64,000 nucleotides of DNA from an uncultured Porphyromonadaceae bacterium (GCA_946414395.1 CAMKOE010000011.1:1-64000), one strand, 5' to 3'; shown: positions 23,841 through 33,672, numbered from the stretch's first letter. Numbers and translations are program-made. Notes: a model not told the origin generated them from the letters alone.

Positions 23841-24974
23841 ATGGCAGTAGAAATCCGAGAAATCCAACCCACCAAGCGCAATCTGATCAAGTTTGTGCAT
23901 TACCCCATCGACACGCTATACCGCGACAGCGAGTATTTCGTTCCCCCATTGGTCACCGATGAGGTCAACACCCTCAGGCCCGACAAGAACCCGGCGTTTG
24001 ACTTCTGCGAGGCCGTTTACTACATGGCCTACCGCGACGGCAAACCCGTGGGCCGTGTCGCCGGCATCATCAACCACGTGTGCAACGAGCGCTCCGGCAA
24101 GAAGGAGGCGCGCTTCAGTTACATCGACTTTATCGACGATGCCGAGGTCGTGGACGCGCTCATCGACGCCGTTACCCGCTGGGGCAAGAGCAAGGGCATG
24201 GAGCACCTCACCGGTCCCTTGAGTTTCACCGACATGGACCCCGAGGGCATGCTCATCGAGGGTTTTGACCGCGTGGGCACCAGCGGCGGCATCTACAACC
24301 ACCCCTATTACCCCAAGCACATGGACCGCTTGGGATTTGTCAAGGATGCCGACTGGATCGAGATGCTCATCACCATCCCCGAGGAGATTCCCGAGAAGAT
24401 GGTGCGCATCTCCGATCTCGTGGCCCAGCGCTACAACCTGACGACCATCAAGTACACCAGCCGCAAGAAACTCGTGGCCGACTATGGCGACGCCATTTTC
24501 AAGTTGATCAATGTAGCCTATGACGACATCTTCGGCTACTCACCGCTGTCCGACAAGCAGATCAACCACTACATCAAGATGTACCTGCCCTTCCTGCCGT
24601 TGAACGACCTGGCAATGGCTATCGAGAAGGACACGCGCGAACTGATTGCCGTGGGCATTTCCATACCCTCGATGGCCAGAGCGCTCATCAAGGGCCGCGG
24701 ACGCCTCTTTCCCTGGGGATGGAAGCACCTGCTGCACGCCTTCAAGCACAACGACGTGGTGGACCTGATGCTCATAGCCGTCAAGCCCGAGTTCCAGAAC
24801 AAGGGCGTGAACTCACTGCTGTTCACCGACCTGATTCCCTGCTTCAATGCCAATGGGTACAAGTATGCCGAGAGTAACCGCGAACTGGAGGCCAACACCA
24901 AGGTTCTCAAGCAATGGGAATACTTCGAGCGGGACCAGCATAAGCGCCGCCGCGCCTATACCAAGGAAATTTAA
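23841..24974 (+). CDS. GNAT superfamily N-acetyltransferase-like protein
   Basis: A 377-residue protein with GNAT-like organisation: an N-terminal half with YYMAYRDGKPVGRVAGI (about 54-70) resembling the acetyl-CoA-binding beta strands, and a C-terminal half with VDLMLIAVKPEFQNKGVNSLLF, where the QNKGV turn corresponds to the Q/RxxGxG/A pyrophosphate loop. Conserved in Bacteroidota and annotated generally as acetyltransferase; acceptor unknown. It may share a transcript with the genes upstream and with pgi, whose start is 26 bases downstream. Confidence 0.78.
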   Translation: MAVEIREIQPTKRNLIKFVHYPIDTLYRDSEYFVPPLVTDEVNTLRPDKNPAFDFCEAVYYMAYRDGKPVGRVAGIINHVCNERSGKKEARFSYIDFIDDAEVVDALIDAVTRWGKSKGMEHLTGPLSFTDMDPEGMLIEGFDRVGTSGGIYNHPYYPKHMDRLGFVKDADWIEMLITIPEEIPEKMVRISDLVAQRYNLTTIKYTSRKKLVADYGDAIFKLINVAYDDIFGYSPLSDKQINHYIKMYLPFLPLNDLAMAIEKDTRELIAVGISIPSMARALIKGRGRLFPWGWKHLLHAFKHNDVVDLMLIAVKPEFQNKGVNSLLFTDLIPCFNANGYKYAESNRELEANTKVLKQWEYFERDQHKRRRAYTKEI

Positions 24975-25000
24975 AATGAACATCCCAATACTTTTTCCAG

Positions 25001-26329
25001 ATGAACAACTCAATTCAAGTAATCAGCAAGTTTGCCCTTGACGAGAAGACCGCCAAGCGAGCACAAGAGTTGCAAGCGTGCGCACTGGCCGCCAAGCAGA
25101 CGCTCGAGAGCGGCAGCGGACTGGGCAACGACTTCCTGGGCTGGCTGCACCTGCCCAGCAGCATCAGCGACGACGACTTGCGTGACATCAACGCCAGCGC
25201 GGCACAACTGCGCAGCGAGTGTGAATATGTCATCAGCATCGGCATCGGTGGCAGTTACCTGGGTGGCAAGGCCGTCATCGAGGCACTGAGCGACCACTTT
25301 GCCGCCTACAAGAAGGCCGACGGCCCCAAGGTGCTGTTTGCCGGCAGCAACATCGGCGAGGACTACCTCTATGACATGATGGACCTGGTGCGCGGGCACC
25401 GCTTCGGCATCATCGTCATTTCCAAGTCGGGAACCACGACCGAGCCGGGAATCGCCTTCCGCATCTTCAAGGACATGCTCGAGAAGCAAGAGGGCAAGGA
25501 ATTTGCCCAGCGCAATATCATCGCCATCACCGACGCCCACCGCGGCGCCCTGCGTGACCTCGCGACCCAGGAGGGCTATGCCACCTATGTCATCCCCGAC
25601 AACGTGGGCGGCCGCTTCTCGGTGCTCACCCCTGTGGGACTGCTGCCCATCGCTGTGGCAGGATTTGACATCCGTGCCCTCGTGGCAGGTGCAGTCGAGA
25701 TGGAGCAGGGCGGTGACGAGCAGGTGCTCAACTATGCCATCACGCGCAACGCCCTCTATCAGCAGGGCAAGAAGATCGAGGTGCTGGCCAACTTCGCCCC
25801 GCGCCTGCACTTCATGGCCGAGTGGTGGAAACAACTCTACGGCGAGAGCGAGGGCAAGGGCCACAAGGGCATCTTCCCCGCAAGCGTCGATTTCACTACC
25901 GACCTGCACAGCATGGGACAGATGATTCAGGACGGCGAGCGCACGCTCTTTGAAACCGTGCTGAGCGTCGGCGACCAGCAACACGAGGTCATCATCCCCA
26001 GCGACGACAAGGACCTTGACGGCCTCAACTACATCGCCGGCAAGAATGTCGATTATGTCAACAAGATGGCCGAGTTGGGAACCCGCCTGGCACACGTTGA
26101 CGGTGGTGTGCCCAATCTCATCATCACCATCCCGGCACTCACCGAGCGCTACATCGGCCAGTTGATCTACTTCTTTGAGAAGGCGTGCGGCGTGAGCGGC
26201 TACATGCTGGGCGTGAACCCGTTTGACCAGCCTGGCGTCGAGGCCTACAAGAAGAACATGTTCGCCCTGCTCAACAAGCCAGGCTATGAAGAGGCCAGCG
26301 CGGCCATCCAAGCCAAACTGAAGAACTAA
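25001..26329 (+). CDS. pgi: Glucose-6-phosphate isomerase
   Basis: Interconverts glucose 6-phosphate and fructose 6-phosphate. The 442-residue short bacterial form has [16 protein letters not shown] (near 80), the SKSGTTTEP phosphate loop (near 146), [15 protein letters not shown] (about 204-218) and the C-terminal catalytic region with [14 protein letters not shown]. All conserved sugar-isomerase elements are there. Together with gapA at 53.7 kb it covers glycolysis in this window. The palindromic repeat copy 2 follows within 12 bases of the stop. Confidence 0.95.
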   Translation: MNNSIQVISKFALDEKTAKRAQELQACALAAKQTLESGSGLGNDFLGWLHLPSSISDDDLRDINASAAQLRSECEYVISIGIGGSYLGGKAVIEALSDHFAAYKKADGPKVLFAGSNIGEDYLYDMMDLVRGHRFGIIVISKSGTTTEPGIAFRIFKDMLEKQEGKEFAQRNIIAITDAHRGALRDLATQEGYATYVIPDNVGGRFSVLTPVGLLPIAVAGFDIRALVAGAVEMEQGGDEQVLNYAITRNALYQQGKKIEVLANFAPRLHFMAEWWKQLYGESEGKGHKGIFPASVDFTTDLHSMGQMIQDGERTLFETVLSVGDQQHEVIIPSDDKDLDGLNYIAGKNVDYVNKMAELGTRLAHVDGGVPNLIITIPALTERYIGQLIYFFEKACGVSGYMLGVNPFDQPGVEAYKKNMFALLNKPGYEEASAAIQAKLKN

Positions 26330-26340
26330 CAGAATAACAA

Positions 26341-26484
26341 TGGCTATGATATAACAGTTGGCCCTGAAAAGGTTTTTAATGCTAATTTCGCTAAGAAAAC
26401 GTATTTCACGAAAAATATTTAAAAATAATTCGTGTGATTCGCATTAGCCCCGCAGGGTTCGGGCCAACGTCTATATCATCGCCA
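26341..26484. repeat. Palindromic intergenic repeat, copy 2
   Basis: A 144-base palindromic element between pgi and the CoA-transferase. Ends of about 27 bases are complementary: TGGC, ATGATATA, GTTGGCCC and GAA on the left face their complements from 26458 to 26484. Inside are nested complementary pairs GCTAAT (26381-26386) with ATTAGC (26443-26448) and CACGAA (26407-26412) with TTCGTG (26429-26434). Same family as 20010-20140. Confidence 0.82.
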
Positions 26485-26581
26485 TAACAATAGATATCAA
26501 CATTCAACCATTAAATAAATAAAGAATCCGGTGCCCCTGGAGAGCACAACATCCAGGGACTGGAAACTAAACACTAACACA

Positions 26582-28081
26582 ATGATTTATCCGATTCTTT
26601 CGGCCGAGGAAGCCGCCGAATTTGTACAAAATGGCTTCACAGTAGGTGTTTCGGGCTTCACTTCGCCCGGTTGTCCTCAAGCAGTGCCCATCGCCATCGC
26701 CGAGCGCGCCAAGCGCGAGCATGCTGCAGGACGCGAGTTCAAGATCAACCTGTTCAGTGGCGCATCGACCAGCGACCACATCGACGGTGAACTCACCCGT
26801 GCCGATGCACTCAACTTCCGCACCCCTTATCAGTCACACCCCGACATGCGCAAGGCCATCAACGGTGGCGCCATCCACTATAACGACCGCCACCTGAGCG
26901 AACTCGCACAGGAGTTCCGCTATGGCTTCTATGGCAAGATGGACGTGGCCATCGTCGAGGCACAGAGCATCACCGACGAGGGCGACATCGTCCTCGGCAC
27001 CTCGATGGGTAACACCGCCACGTGGCTCAAGATGGCCGACAAAGTGATTGTCGAGGTCAACGACCAGATTCCCGAGACCATCCTGGGCATGCATGACGTC
27101 TATACGCCCAATGACCCGCCCTACCGTCGCGAGATCCCCATCTACACGCCTCACGACCGCGTGGGTACTCCCACGGCCCATGTCGACCCCAAGAAGGTGC
27201 TGGGCGTGGTTCGCACCTCGCTGCCCATCAGCAAGGAGGGTGCCTTCACCCCCGTTGACGACGTGACGGCTGCCATCGGCCACAACGTGTGTGCCTTCCT
27301 GGTCAATGAACTCAAGCAGGGCCGCATCCCCAAGGAGTTCCTGCCCCTGCAGAGTGGTGTGGGCAACATCGCCAACGCCGTGCTCGACGCCCTGGACAAG
27401 AGCGACGAGATCCCGCCCTTTGAAATGTACACCGAGGTCATCCAGGACAGCGTGCTCGAGTTGCTCGAGAGCGGCAAGTGCAAGTTTGCCAGCACCTGCT
27501 CGATGACCTTCTCCAGCCGTGCCATGACCGAGTTCTTTGAGAAGGGCGAGGCCCTGCACGGCAAGGTGCTCATGCGTCCCAGCGAGATCAGCAACAACCC
27601 CGAGGTGGTTCGCCGTCTGGGCGTCATCACGATGAACACCGCCATCGAGGCCGACATCTATGGCCACATCAACTCGACCCACGTCAGCGGCACGCGCCTG
27701 ATGAACGGCGTGGGCGGCTCGGGCGACTTCACCCGCAATGCCTACACCAGCATCTTCCTGTGCCCGTCGATCAAGAAGGACGACTGCATCAGCACCATCG
27801 TGCCCATGGTTTCCTATCCCGACCACAACCCCCACTCGGTAGATATCATCATCACCGACCAGGGTATTGCCGACCTGCGCGGCAAGGATCCCCTGCAGTG
27901 TGCCAACGAGATCATCGAGCACGCCGCTCATCCCGTTTACCGTCCCCTGCTGCGTGAGTACCTCAAACTCGCCAAGAAGGGCCACGTGATGATGAATCCC
28001 GACCTCGCTCTCTCGTTCCACAGTGCACTCATGCACGACGGCGACATGCGCAAGGTCGATTTCGCCAAGTTCATGAAGTAA
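26582..28081 (+). CDS. Acetyl-CoA hydrolase/succinyl-CoA:acetate CoA-transferase family protein
   Basis: A 499-residue class I CoA-transferase of the acetyl-CoA hydrolase/succinate CoA-transferase group. Recognisable elements are GVSGFTSPG (20s), the GVGNIANAVL loop, the probable catalytic E285 in YTEVIQD and the C-terminal GGSGDFTRNAY. In succinate- and propionate-forming Bacteroidota such enzymes swap CoA between succinyl- or propionyl-CoA and acetate or succinate, fitting the fumarate reductase operon at 31-34 kb. Start at the ATG at 26582; a GTG at 26531 is unlikely. The 97 bases between the repeat and the gene show a small CCTGG/CCAGG inverted repeat only. Confidence 0.88.
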   Translation: MIYPILSAEEAAEFVQNGFTVGVSGFTSPGCPQAVPIAIAERAKREHAAGREFKINLFSGASTSDHIDGELTRADALNFRTPYQSHPDMRKAINGGAIHYNDRHLSELAQEFRYGFYGKMDVAIVEAQSITDEGDIVLGTSMGNTATWLKMADKVIVEVNDQIPETILGMHDVYTPNDPPYRREIPIYTPHDRVGTPTAHVDPKKVLGVVRTSLPISKEGAFTPVDDVTAAIGHNVCAFLVNELKQGRIPKEFLPLQSGVGNIANAVLDALDKSDEIPPFEMYTEVIQDSVLELLESGKCKFASTCSMTFSSRAMTEFFEKGEALHGKVLMRPSEISNNPEVVRRLGVITMNTAIEADIYGHINSTHVSGTRLMNGVGGSGDFTRNAYTSIFLCPSIKKDDCISTIVPMVSYPDHNPHSVDIIITDQGIADLRGKDPLQCANEIIEHAAHPVYRPLLREYLKLAKKGHVMMNPDLALSFHSALMHDGDMRKVDFAKFMK

Positions 28082-28115
28082 TCGCCCTCTCCCCCACAGG
28101 GGAGGCCCCATAATC

Positions 28116-28173
28116 AACCAGTCAGGTGTTAGGAAATGGCGTTTGCCATGTGTTTCCTAACACCTGACTGGTT
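28116..28173. terminator. Perfect 21-bp hairpin between convergent genes
   Basis: AACCAGTCAGGTGTTAGGAA and one more base (28116-28136) are exactly complementary to 28153-28173, with a small TGGC/GCCA stem in the loop. It separates the plus-strand CoA-transferase from the minus-strand lipoprotein gene; both could end here. Confidence 0.7.
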
Positions 28174-28204
28174 ATTGTAATGCTTCCCGGTTGCGAGGTG
28201 GCAG

Positions 28205-28669
28205 CTAGTTGCCCACCTGGGTCGTGTCCTCGGGCAGGGCGCCAAAGTGGTAGGTCTTCAACGGCGTGCTCTCCTTGACAACTTCACCTTCCTTCTTGGT
28301 ACGGTAGAGGTTGATGACACACACGGTATATCCCTCCTTGCTGGCATAGGACAACTTATAGTCCCTGTAGATATTGTCAACAGCCGTCAAGACAGCCGCA
28401 TCATTGCCCGAGCGGGTGTCTTGAGGATAAGCATCGTGCAAGGCTTGGCGCATGCGCCGCACCGTGTTGGACAACACATCCACCACCATGTCGGGGGTGG
28501 TACCCTGGTTCTCATCGGCATCGGCGAGCGACAGCCTCACCTGGGAATTGATATCCATGTAGTAGCCCACCATGTAGTCAGGCTCATCACTGCTGCACGC
28601 AGCCAGCAGCATGCCGGCCAGCAACAATGCCAACAGCGGCAATCTCAACGGGTCAATGTGATGTTTCAT
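28205..28669 (-). CDS. Small lipoprotein of unknown function
   Basis: A 154-residue protein with a lipoprotein signal: hydrophobic segment LLALLLAGML followed by the lipobox LAAC with Cys25, then SSDEPD, acidic residues after the cysteine that in Bacteroidota favour outer-membrane or surface transport. The mature part (about 130 residues) is a small mixed fold with no motif I recognise (VRLSLADAD, YKLSYASKEGYTVCVINLYRTKK). Monocistronic, with a clear promoter (28735-28765) and a hairpin after the stop. Confidence 0.78.
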   Translation of the reverse strand: MKHHIDPLRLPLLALLLAGMLLAACSSDEPDYMVGYYMDINSQVRLSLADADENQGTTPDMVVDVLSNTVRRMRQALHDAYPQDTRSGNDAAVLTAVDNIYRDYKLSYASKEGYTVCVINLYRTKKEGEVVKESTPLKTYHFGALPEDTTQVGN

Positions 28670-28734
28670 CTTTCTGCGGTTTAAAAGTTAATATAATCTG
28701 AGGGGAATGAGACGTATCCTCAAGTGATTGAGGG

Positions 28735-28765
28735 CAAAGGTAATCACAATCTGCCACAAATGCAA
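28735..28765 (-). promoter_or_regulatory. Promoter of the lipoprotein gene
   Basis: Minus strand TTG (28765-28763), 20-base spacer, TACCTTTG (28742-28735). The leader to the ATG at 28669 would be about 60 bases. Confidence 0.6.
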
Positions 28766-28818
28766 CAATCCGCACCCGGAAATCACATCCCGGCCCTCGG
28801 TGGAAGCCTGTCAACGGT

Positions 28819-28849
28819 TTTGCCATTGGGTAAATTTGTTGTAATTTTG
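28819..28849 (+). promoter_or_regulatory. Promoter of the EamA transporter gene
   Basis: TTTG (28819-28822), 19-base spacer, TAATTTTG (28842-28849), then the ATG at 28866. The predicted leader is only about ten bases. Confidence 0.7.
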
Positions 28850-28865
28850 CGGGCTGAAACAGAAC

Positions 28866-29774
28866 ATGACTACCGATAACCATACCGCGGCTCATAAGGA
28901 TTACCGAGCCCATGGCGCGATGCTGCTGGCCATGGTGCTGTTCGGGCTGATGGCGACTTTTTCCAAGGACGTCCTCACCCGTGGCGGCATCACGGGCCCC
29001 CAACTGGTGGCGTTCCGCATCTGCGGTGCGGCAGTGCTCTTCTGGGTGGGGTCGCTTTTCATCCCGCAGCAGCGGGTCGAGCGGCGTGACCTGTTGCGTA
29101 TCGTGGGCGCGAGTTTCTTCGGCTTCGTCATGGCCCAGGGGGGCTACATCGTCGGGCTGAGCCTCACCTCCCCCATCAATGCCACCATCGAGTTGACGAC
29201 CATGCCCATCTTCACACTCATCCTGTCGTCCATCCTGCTGCACGAGCGCATCACGGCTCGGCGCGCGCTGGGCATCATCATGGGCTTCACGGGGGCCGTG
29301 CTGCTCATCACACGCACCACGGCAGGCGATGGACGGCCCACCGACTTTCGCGGCGACCTGCTCATCCTCGTCTCCCAGGTGGGATATGCCTTCTACTTGA
29401 CGCACTACTCGCCCGTCATCCGCAAGTATGACGCGTTCACGTTCAACAAGTGGACATTCACCTTTGCGAGCCTGATGATTCTGCCCTTCACCCTACCCCA
29501 ACTCATGCACATCGACTGGCAGGCCATGAGTCTGAAGACAGCCGGCGAGATTGTCTATATCGTGGCTGCGGCCACCTTCTTCACCTTCCTGCTGGTGGTA
29601 TGGGCCCAGCGTCGCCTGCTGCCCACCACCGTGAGCGTCTATAACTATGTGCAGCCCTTTGTCACCGTCGTGGCCAGCATGGTCATGGGCCTCGCGGCTC
29701 CCCAGTGGATACACGCCATTGCCGCTACCCTCATCTTCACAGGTGTCTGGCAGGTCACGAGAGGGAACAGTTAG
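28866..29774 (+). CDS. DMT-superfamily transporter (EamA family)
   Basis: A 302-residue integral membrane protein with ten predicted helices in two EamA repeats (about 20-150 and 165-300). Typical pieces are FRICGAAVLFWVG, PINATIELTTMPIFTLILS with the helix-4 proline/threonine region, and the second repeat's PTTVSVYNYVQPFVTVVAS. Members export amino acids, nucleobases or other metabolites; no substrate can be assigned. Short leader and isolated position indicate its own transcript. Its stop faces the next gene's stop eight bases away with no hairpin between. Confidence 0.88.
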   Translation: MTTDNHTAAHKDYRAHGAMLLAMVLFGLMATFSKDVLTRGGITGPQLVAFRICGAAVLFWVGSLFIPQQRVERRDLLRIVGASFFGFVMAQGGYIVGLSLTSPINATIELTTMPIFTLILSSILLHERITARRALGIIMGFTGAVLLITRTTAGDGRPTDFRGDLLILVSQVGYAFYLTHYSPVIRKYDAFTFNKWTFTFASLMILPFTLPQLMHIDWQAMSLKTAGEIVYIVAAATFFTFLLVVWAQRRLLPTTVSVYNYVQPFVTVVASMVMGLAAPQWIHAIAATLIFTGVWQVTRGNS

Positions 29775-29782
29775 TCAACTGG

Positions 29783-30460
29783 TCAAAAGCCGTACAGCGA
29801 GCCGACGGCTCCTTCCTGTATCTGCTGCAGGAAGGCGGGATCGGTAACAATGCGGTAGGCTTGGATGCAGGACCACACGAGGCCAATGACGATAGTGATG
29901 ATCATCCACTTCTTGGCTGTGGCGCCATCGGCTGTCGAGCCCTGGACATCACCCCGTGCATACTTGTTCTTGGAACTGTTGGCCTTGAAGACCGAGTAGA
30001 TACCCGACAGGAGGCCCAACGGGTTGCAGCAGCACAGTGCCGACAGGATGGTGACGATGACACACTCGGTGAACCACGTCTTGGGCATCACTTGACGGCC
30101 CTGCTGATTGTTGCTGGGGCCATATTGCGGCTGGGCATAGGGCTGATTGGTAGTGCCCTGGCCATAGGGTTGGCCATAGGGCGCAGGTTGCTGAGGCTGA
30201 CCGCCGAAGGGAGGCACCTGGGGCAACTGGGCGCCACCGCCACCCACGGGGGGCATCTGGGGCATCTGCATGTCGATGTCGCCGGGATTGAAGGTCTGCC
30301 CGCTGAGCAATGCCATCAACTCGGGCACCTGGCTGGCCGACGTCCAACTGGGCATACCCTCACACCACACGAGGGAGTTCACGGTCAGGCCGTGCTGCAG
30401 CAATTCGCTGGGTTCAAACGGGCCGGCTTGCTGGCCGTTTTCTGCAATAAAGTATTTCAT
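29783..30460 (-). CDS. GYF_2 domain and CD225/dispanin-like membrane protein
   Basis: A 225-residue protein: an N-terminal GYF_2 domain (residues 1-52: MKYFIAENGQQAGPF, VWCEGMPSW), a Pro/Gln/Gly/Tyr-rich linker (about 60-125), and a C-terminal CD225-like pair of membrane helices with TILSALCCCNPLGLLSGIYSV and, after a loop of small and charged residues, WMIITIVIGLVWSC. The domain pair is common in Bacteroidota and several Gram-positive genomes; function is unknown, with a membrane-shaping or protein-binding role often proposed. Promoter at 30501-30530. Confidence 0.85.
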   Translation of the reverse strand: MKYFIAENGQQAGPFEPSELLQHGLTVNSLVWCEGMPSWTSASQVPELMALLSGQTFNPGDIDMQMPQMPPVGGGGAQLPQVPPFGGQPQQPAPYGQPYGQGTTNQPYAQPQYGPSNNQQGRQVMPKTWFTECVIVTILSALCCCNPLGLLSGIYSVFKANSSKNKYARGDVQGSTADGATAKKWMIITIVIGLVWSCIQAYRIVTDPAFLQQIQEGAVGSLYGF

Positions 30461-30500
30461 AGTCTATTGGTTATTTGGGATGATTTATTCTATTCTCTCG

Positions 30501-30530
30501 CAAATTTAGCACGTTTTTCACAAAAATCAA
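30501..30530 (-). promoter_or_regulatory. Promoter of the GYF_2/CD225 gene
   Basis: Minus strand TTG (30530-30528), 19-base spacer, TAAATTTG (30508-30501), giving a leader of about 35 bases to the ATG at 30460. Confidence 0.6.
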
Positions 30531-30582
30531 CACAATGCACCATAAAAAGTGACTCTTAAGCCAAAACGCCTTGACTCACAAT

Positions 30583-30740
30583 CACGCTAAGACGCCAAGA
30601 CGCTAAGTATCTAATATTAATCTGCTTAACTAATTATTTCAACTTTCTGCTGAATTATCACAAGTCAGCATTAATGCAATTCCCGTAAAAGCACAACATT
30701 TTATAAATGTCTCAAAAATAACGCCTTAGCGACTTTGCGG
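30583..30740. repeat. CGCTAAG-type repeat pair in a gene-free gap
   Basis: The gap 30461-30902 has no gene. It contains CACGCTAAGACGCCAAGACG (from 30583) and, in inverted orientation, ACGCCTTAGCGACTTTGCGG (30721-30740), bounding about 110 AT-rich bases. Both relate to the motifs at 38074 and 44376. See the frd terminator for the rest of the gap. Confidence 0.65.
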
Positions 30741-30825
30741 CCCAACGTGAGGTTGTGTCTGAGATGATTCGGTGAATTGAGTTCAGATGATGCGCCCCAC
30801 CCCTGCAAGAACACATCGCCCGGGG

Positions 30826-30866
30826 AAAAAAACGTGCCGCCAGGGAATAATCCCTCGCGGCACGCG
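30826..30866 (-). terminator. Terminator of the frd operon
   Basis: Minus strand: CGTGCCGC (30864-30857) pairs with GCGGCACG (30840-30833), the inner bases AGGGA/TCCCT extend the stem, and seven T follow. About 37 bases after the frdB stop. Confidence 0.85.
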
Positions 30867-30902
30867 ATATGTTGCGGGTCAGGCACCTGACCTCCAGCGG
30901 CA

Positions 30903-31658
30903 TTAGTCACTGCACTTGGCGCACAGGAACTCGCGGTTCAAGCGGGCGATGTTGCTCAACTTGATGTTCTTGGGGCACTCGGCGGCACAGGCACCGGTGT
31001 TGGTGCAGTTACCGAAGCCCAGTTCGTCCATCTTGGCGAGCATGGCCTTGACGCGGCGCTTGGCCTCGGCACGGCCCTGGGGCAGCAATGCGAACTGGCT
31101 CACCTTGGCGCTGAGGAACAGCATGGCCGAACCGTTCTTGCAAGCGGCTACACAGGCACCGCAGCCGATGCAGGTAGCGCTGTCCATAGCCTCGTCGGCA
31201 GCCTCCTTGCTGATGGGGATGGCGTTAGCATCCTGGGCACCGCCCGTCTGGAAACTGACGTAGCCACCAGCCTGCTGGATCTGGTCAAAGGCGTTGCGGT
31301 TGACCATCAGGTCCTTGATAACGGGGAATGCGGCCGAACGCCAGGGCTCAACGGTGATGGTGTCACCGTCGTGGAAGCGGCGCATGTACAACTGGCAAGT
31401 GGTGGCTCCGGTTGCGGGACCGTGGGGATGGCCGTTAACATAGAGCGAGCACATGCCGCAGATGCCCTCGCGGCAGTCGTGGTCAAAGGTGACAGGCTCC
31501 TCGCCCTTCTCGATGAGTTGCTCGTTGAGGATGTCCATCATCTCGAGGAAGGAGGTGTCGGTGGGGATATCGTGCATCTCGTAGGTCTCAAAGCGGCCCT
31601 CGGCGTGAGCGTTGGCCTGACGCCAAACCTTAAGTTTGAAACTTATATTTGTTTCCAT
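30903..31658 (-). CDS. frdB: Fumarate reductase/succinate dehydrogenase iron-sulfur subunit
   Basis: Passes electrons between the membrane anchor and the flavoprotein. The 251-residue protein has a [2Fe-2S] site (C62, C67, C70, C88), a [4Fe-4S] site C163-x2-C166-x2-C169-x3-C173 and a third cluster site C218, C224, C228, the spacing of a [3Fe-4S] cluster. In Bacteroidales the complex runs as menaquinol:fumarate reductase during fermentation, producing succinate. It is last in the frdCAB order, 28 bases after frdA, and a strong terminator follows. Confidence 0.95.
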   Translation of the reverse strand: METNISFKLKVWRQANAHAEGRFETYEMHDIPTDTSFLEMMDILNEQLIEKGEEPVTFDHDCREGICGMCSLYVNGHPHGPATGATTCQLYMRRFHDGDTITVEPWRSAAFPVIKDLMVNRNAFDQIQQAGGYVSFQTGGAQDANAIPISKEAADEAMDSATCIGCGACVAACKNGSAMLFLSAKVSQFALLPQGRAEAKRRVKAMLAKMDELGFGNCTNTGACAAECPKNIKLSNIARLNREFLCAKCSD

Positions 31659-31686
31659 TGTATTCGATGATTTTTAATGTGGTTGA

Positions 31687-33672
31687 TTATGACTTATAGT
31701 TACGCGTCTGGACCTTGATGGCCTCATAGTGGAGGGGCTCCTTGATGAGCGTGGGAGCGGTCTCGTCGTTGCCGTTGTACTTCCAGCAGGCGACATAGAA
31801 GAAGTTCTCGTCGTCGCGCTTGGCCTCGCCTTCCTCGGTCTGGTACTCCTCGCGGAAGTGACCACCGCAACTCTCGTGACGGTTCAGTGCGTCATAGGCG
31901 ATCAACTCACCCATGGTGATGAAGTCACGCAGGCGGAATGCCTTGTCCAACTCAATGTTCATGCCCTCTTGGGTACCGGGGATAAACAGGTTGGTCTCAA
32001 ACTCCTTGCGCAGTTCCTTGAGTTTCTGCAATGCGGTCTCGAGGCTCTCTTTGGTGCGGGCCATACCGACGTATTCCCACATCACGTTACCCAGTTCCTT
32101 GTGGATGCTGTCAACCGAGCGCTTGCCATGGATGGCCATCAGGTCATCGAGGTTCTTCTGCACGCGCTTCTCGGCCTCGTCAAACTCCTTGCTGTCGGTC
32201 GAGAAGTGAGGCACGGTAATCTGGTCGCTCAAGTAGTTCTGGATGGTGTAGGGAAGCACGAAGTAACCGTCGGCCAGACCCTGCATCAGCGCCGATGCAC
32301 CCAGGCGGTTGGCACCGTGGTCGCTGAAGTTGCACTCACCGATGGCAAACAGACCCTTGATGCTGGTCTGCAACTCATAGTCAACCCAGATGCCGCCCAT
32401 CGTGTAGTGGATAGCGGGATAGATCATCATGGGGTTGTAGTACTTCACGCCGTTGATCTCGTTGGCGAGTTCGCCGGGGTTCACGTCGGTGATCTCCTCA
32501 TACATGTCAAACAGGTTGCCATAGCGCTGGCGAATCACGTCGATGCCCAGGCGGTTGATGGCCTCGCTGAAGTCCAGGAACACAGCCTTGCCGGTGTTGT
32601 TCACGCCATAGCCCTTGTCGCAGCGCTCCTTGGCGGCGCGGCTGGCCACGTCACGGGGCACCAGGTTACCAAAGGCGGGATACCTGCGCTCCAGGTAGTA
32701 GTCACGCTCCTCCTCGGGGATGTCACTGCCCTTGATCTGGCCGGCCTGCAACTTCTTGGCGTCCTCAATGTTCTTGGGAACCCAGATGCGGCCATCGTTG
32801 CGCAGCGACTCACTCATCAGCGTCAACTTGGACTGCTTGTCGCCGTGAACGGGGATACAGGTGGGGTGAATCTGCACATAGGCGGGGTTGGCAAAGTAGG
32901 CGCCGTGGCGATAGCAAGCCATTGCAGCCGAGCAGTTGCAACCCATGGCGTTGGTGCTCAGGAAGTAGGTATTGCCATAACCACCGGTGGCGATTACCAC
33001 TGCGTGGGCGGCAAAGCGCTCCAACTTACCGGTCACCAGGTTCTTGGCGATGATACCGCGGGCACGGCCGTCGATGATGACCACGTCGTGCATCTCATAG
33101 CGGTTGTAACTCTTCACCTTGCCGGCATGGATCATGCGGTTCAGGCTCGAGTAGGCACCCAGCAGCAACTGCTGGCCGGTCTGACCCTTAGCGTAGAACG
33201 TGCGGCTCACCTGAGCGCCACCGAACGAACGGTTGGCCAGCAGACCGCCATACTCGCGGGCGAAGGGAACACCCTGTGCCACACACTGGTCGATGATATT
33301 GTTCGACACCTCGGCCAGGCGGTAAACGTTGGCCTCACGGGCACGGTAGTCACCACCCTTGACGGTGTCATAGAACAGGCGGTAAACCGAGTCACCGTCG
33401 TTCTGGTAGTTCTTGGCTGCATTGATACCACCCTGTGCGGCGATCGAGTGAGCGCGGCGGGGAGAATCCTGGATGCAGAAGTTCAGCACGTTAAATCCCA
33501 TCTCGCCCAGCGTGGCGGCTGCCGACGCACCTGCCAGACCGGTACCCACGACGATAATGTCGAGTTTGCGCTTGTTGGCGGGGTTGACGAGTTTCTGGTG
33601 AGCCTTATAGTTGGTCCATTTCTCAGCGATGGGTCCCTCGGGAATCTTGGAATCGATGGGCTGAGTGTTCAT
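31687..33672 (-). CDS. frdA: Fumarate reductase/succinate dehydrogenase flavoprotein subunit
   Basis: Catalytic subunit carrying covalently bound FAD. The 661-residue protein shows the FAD motif [15 protein letters not shown] near residue 45, the flavinylation site [16 protein letters not shown] with its histidine, the substrate-site [10 protein letters not shown] and the second FAD segment [12 protein letters not shown]. The start [13 protein letters not shown] (33672) matches the usual beginning of the family; an ATG five codons upstream (33687) is possible. Longer than E. coli FrdA, normal for the Bacteroidota type-B complex. Confidence 0.96.
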   Translation of the reverse strand: MNTQPIDSKIPEGPIAEKWTNYKAHQKLVNPANKRKLDIIVVGTGLAGASAAATLGEMGFNVLNFCIQDSPRRAHSIAAQGGINAAKNYQNDGDSVYRLFYDTVKGGDYRAREANVYRLAEVSNNIIDQCVAQGVPFAREYGGLLANRSFGGAQVSRTFYAKGQTGQQLLLGAYSSLNRMIHAGKVKSYNRYEMHDVVIIDGRARGIIAKNLVTGKLERFAAHAVVIATGGYGNTYFLSTNAMGCNCSAAMACYRHGAYFANPAYVQIHPTCIPVHGDKQSKLTLMSESLRNDGRIWVPKNIEDAKKLQAGQIKGSDIPEEERDYYLERRYPAFGNLVPRDVASRAAKERCDKGYGVNNTGKAVFLDFSEAINRLGIDVIRQRYGNLFDMYEEITDVNPGELANEINGVKYYNPMMIYPAIHYTMGGIWVDYELQTSIKGLFAIGECNFSDHGANRLGASALMQGLADGYFVLPYTIQNYLSDQITVPHFSTDSKEFDEAEKRVQKNLDDLMAIHGKRSVDSIHKELGNVMWEYVGMARTKESLETALQKLKELRKEFETNLFIPGTQEGMNIELDKAFRLRDFITMGELIAYDALNRHESCGGHFREEYQTEEGEAKRDDENFFYVACWKYNGNDETAPTLIKEPLHYEAIKVQTRNYKS

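Noticed and set aside
30583-30740. CRISPR array
   Set aside because: Motifs are inverted, diverged and not regularly spaced; no cas gene or repeat-spacer pattern anywhere in the window.
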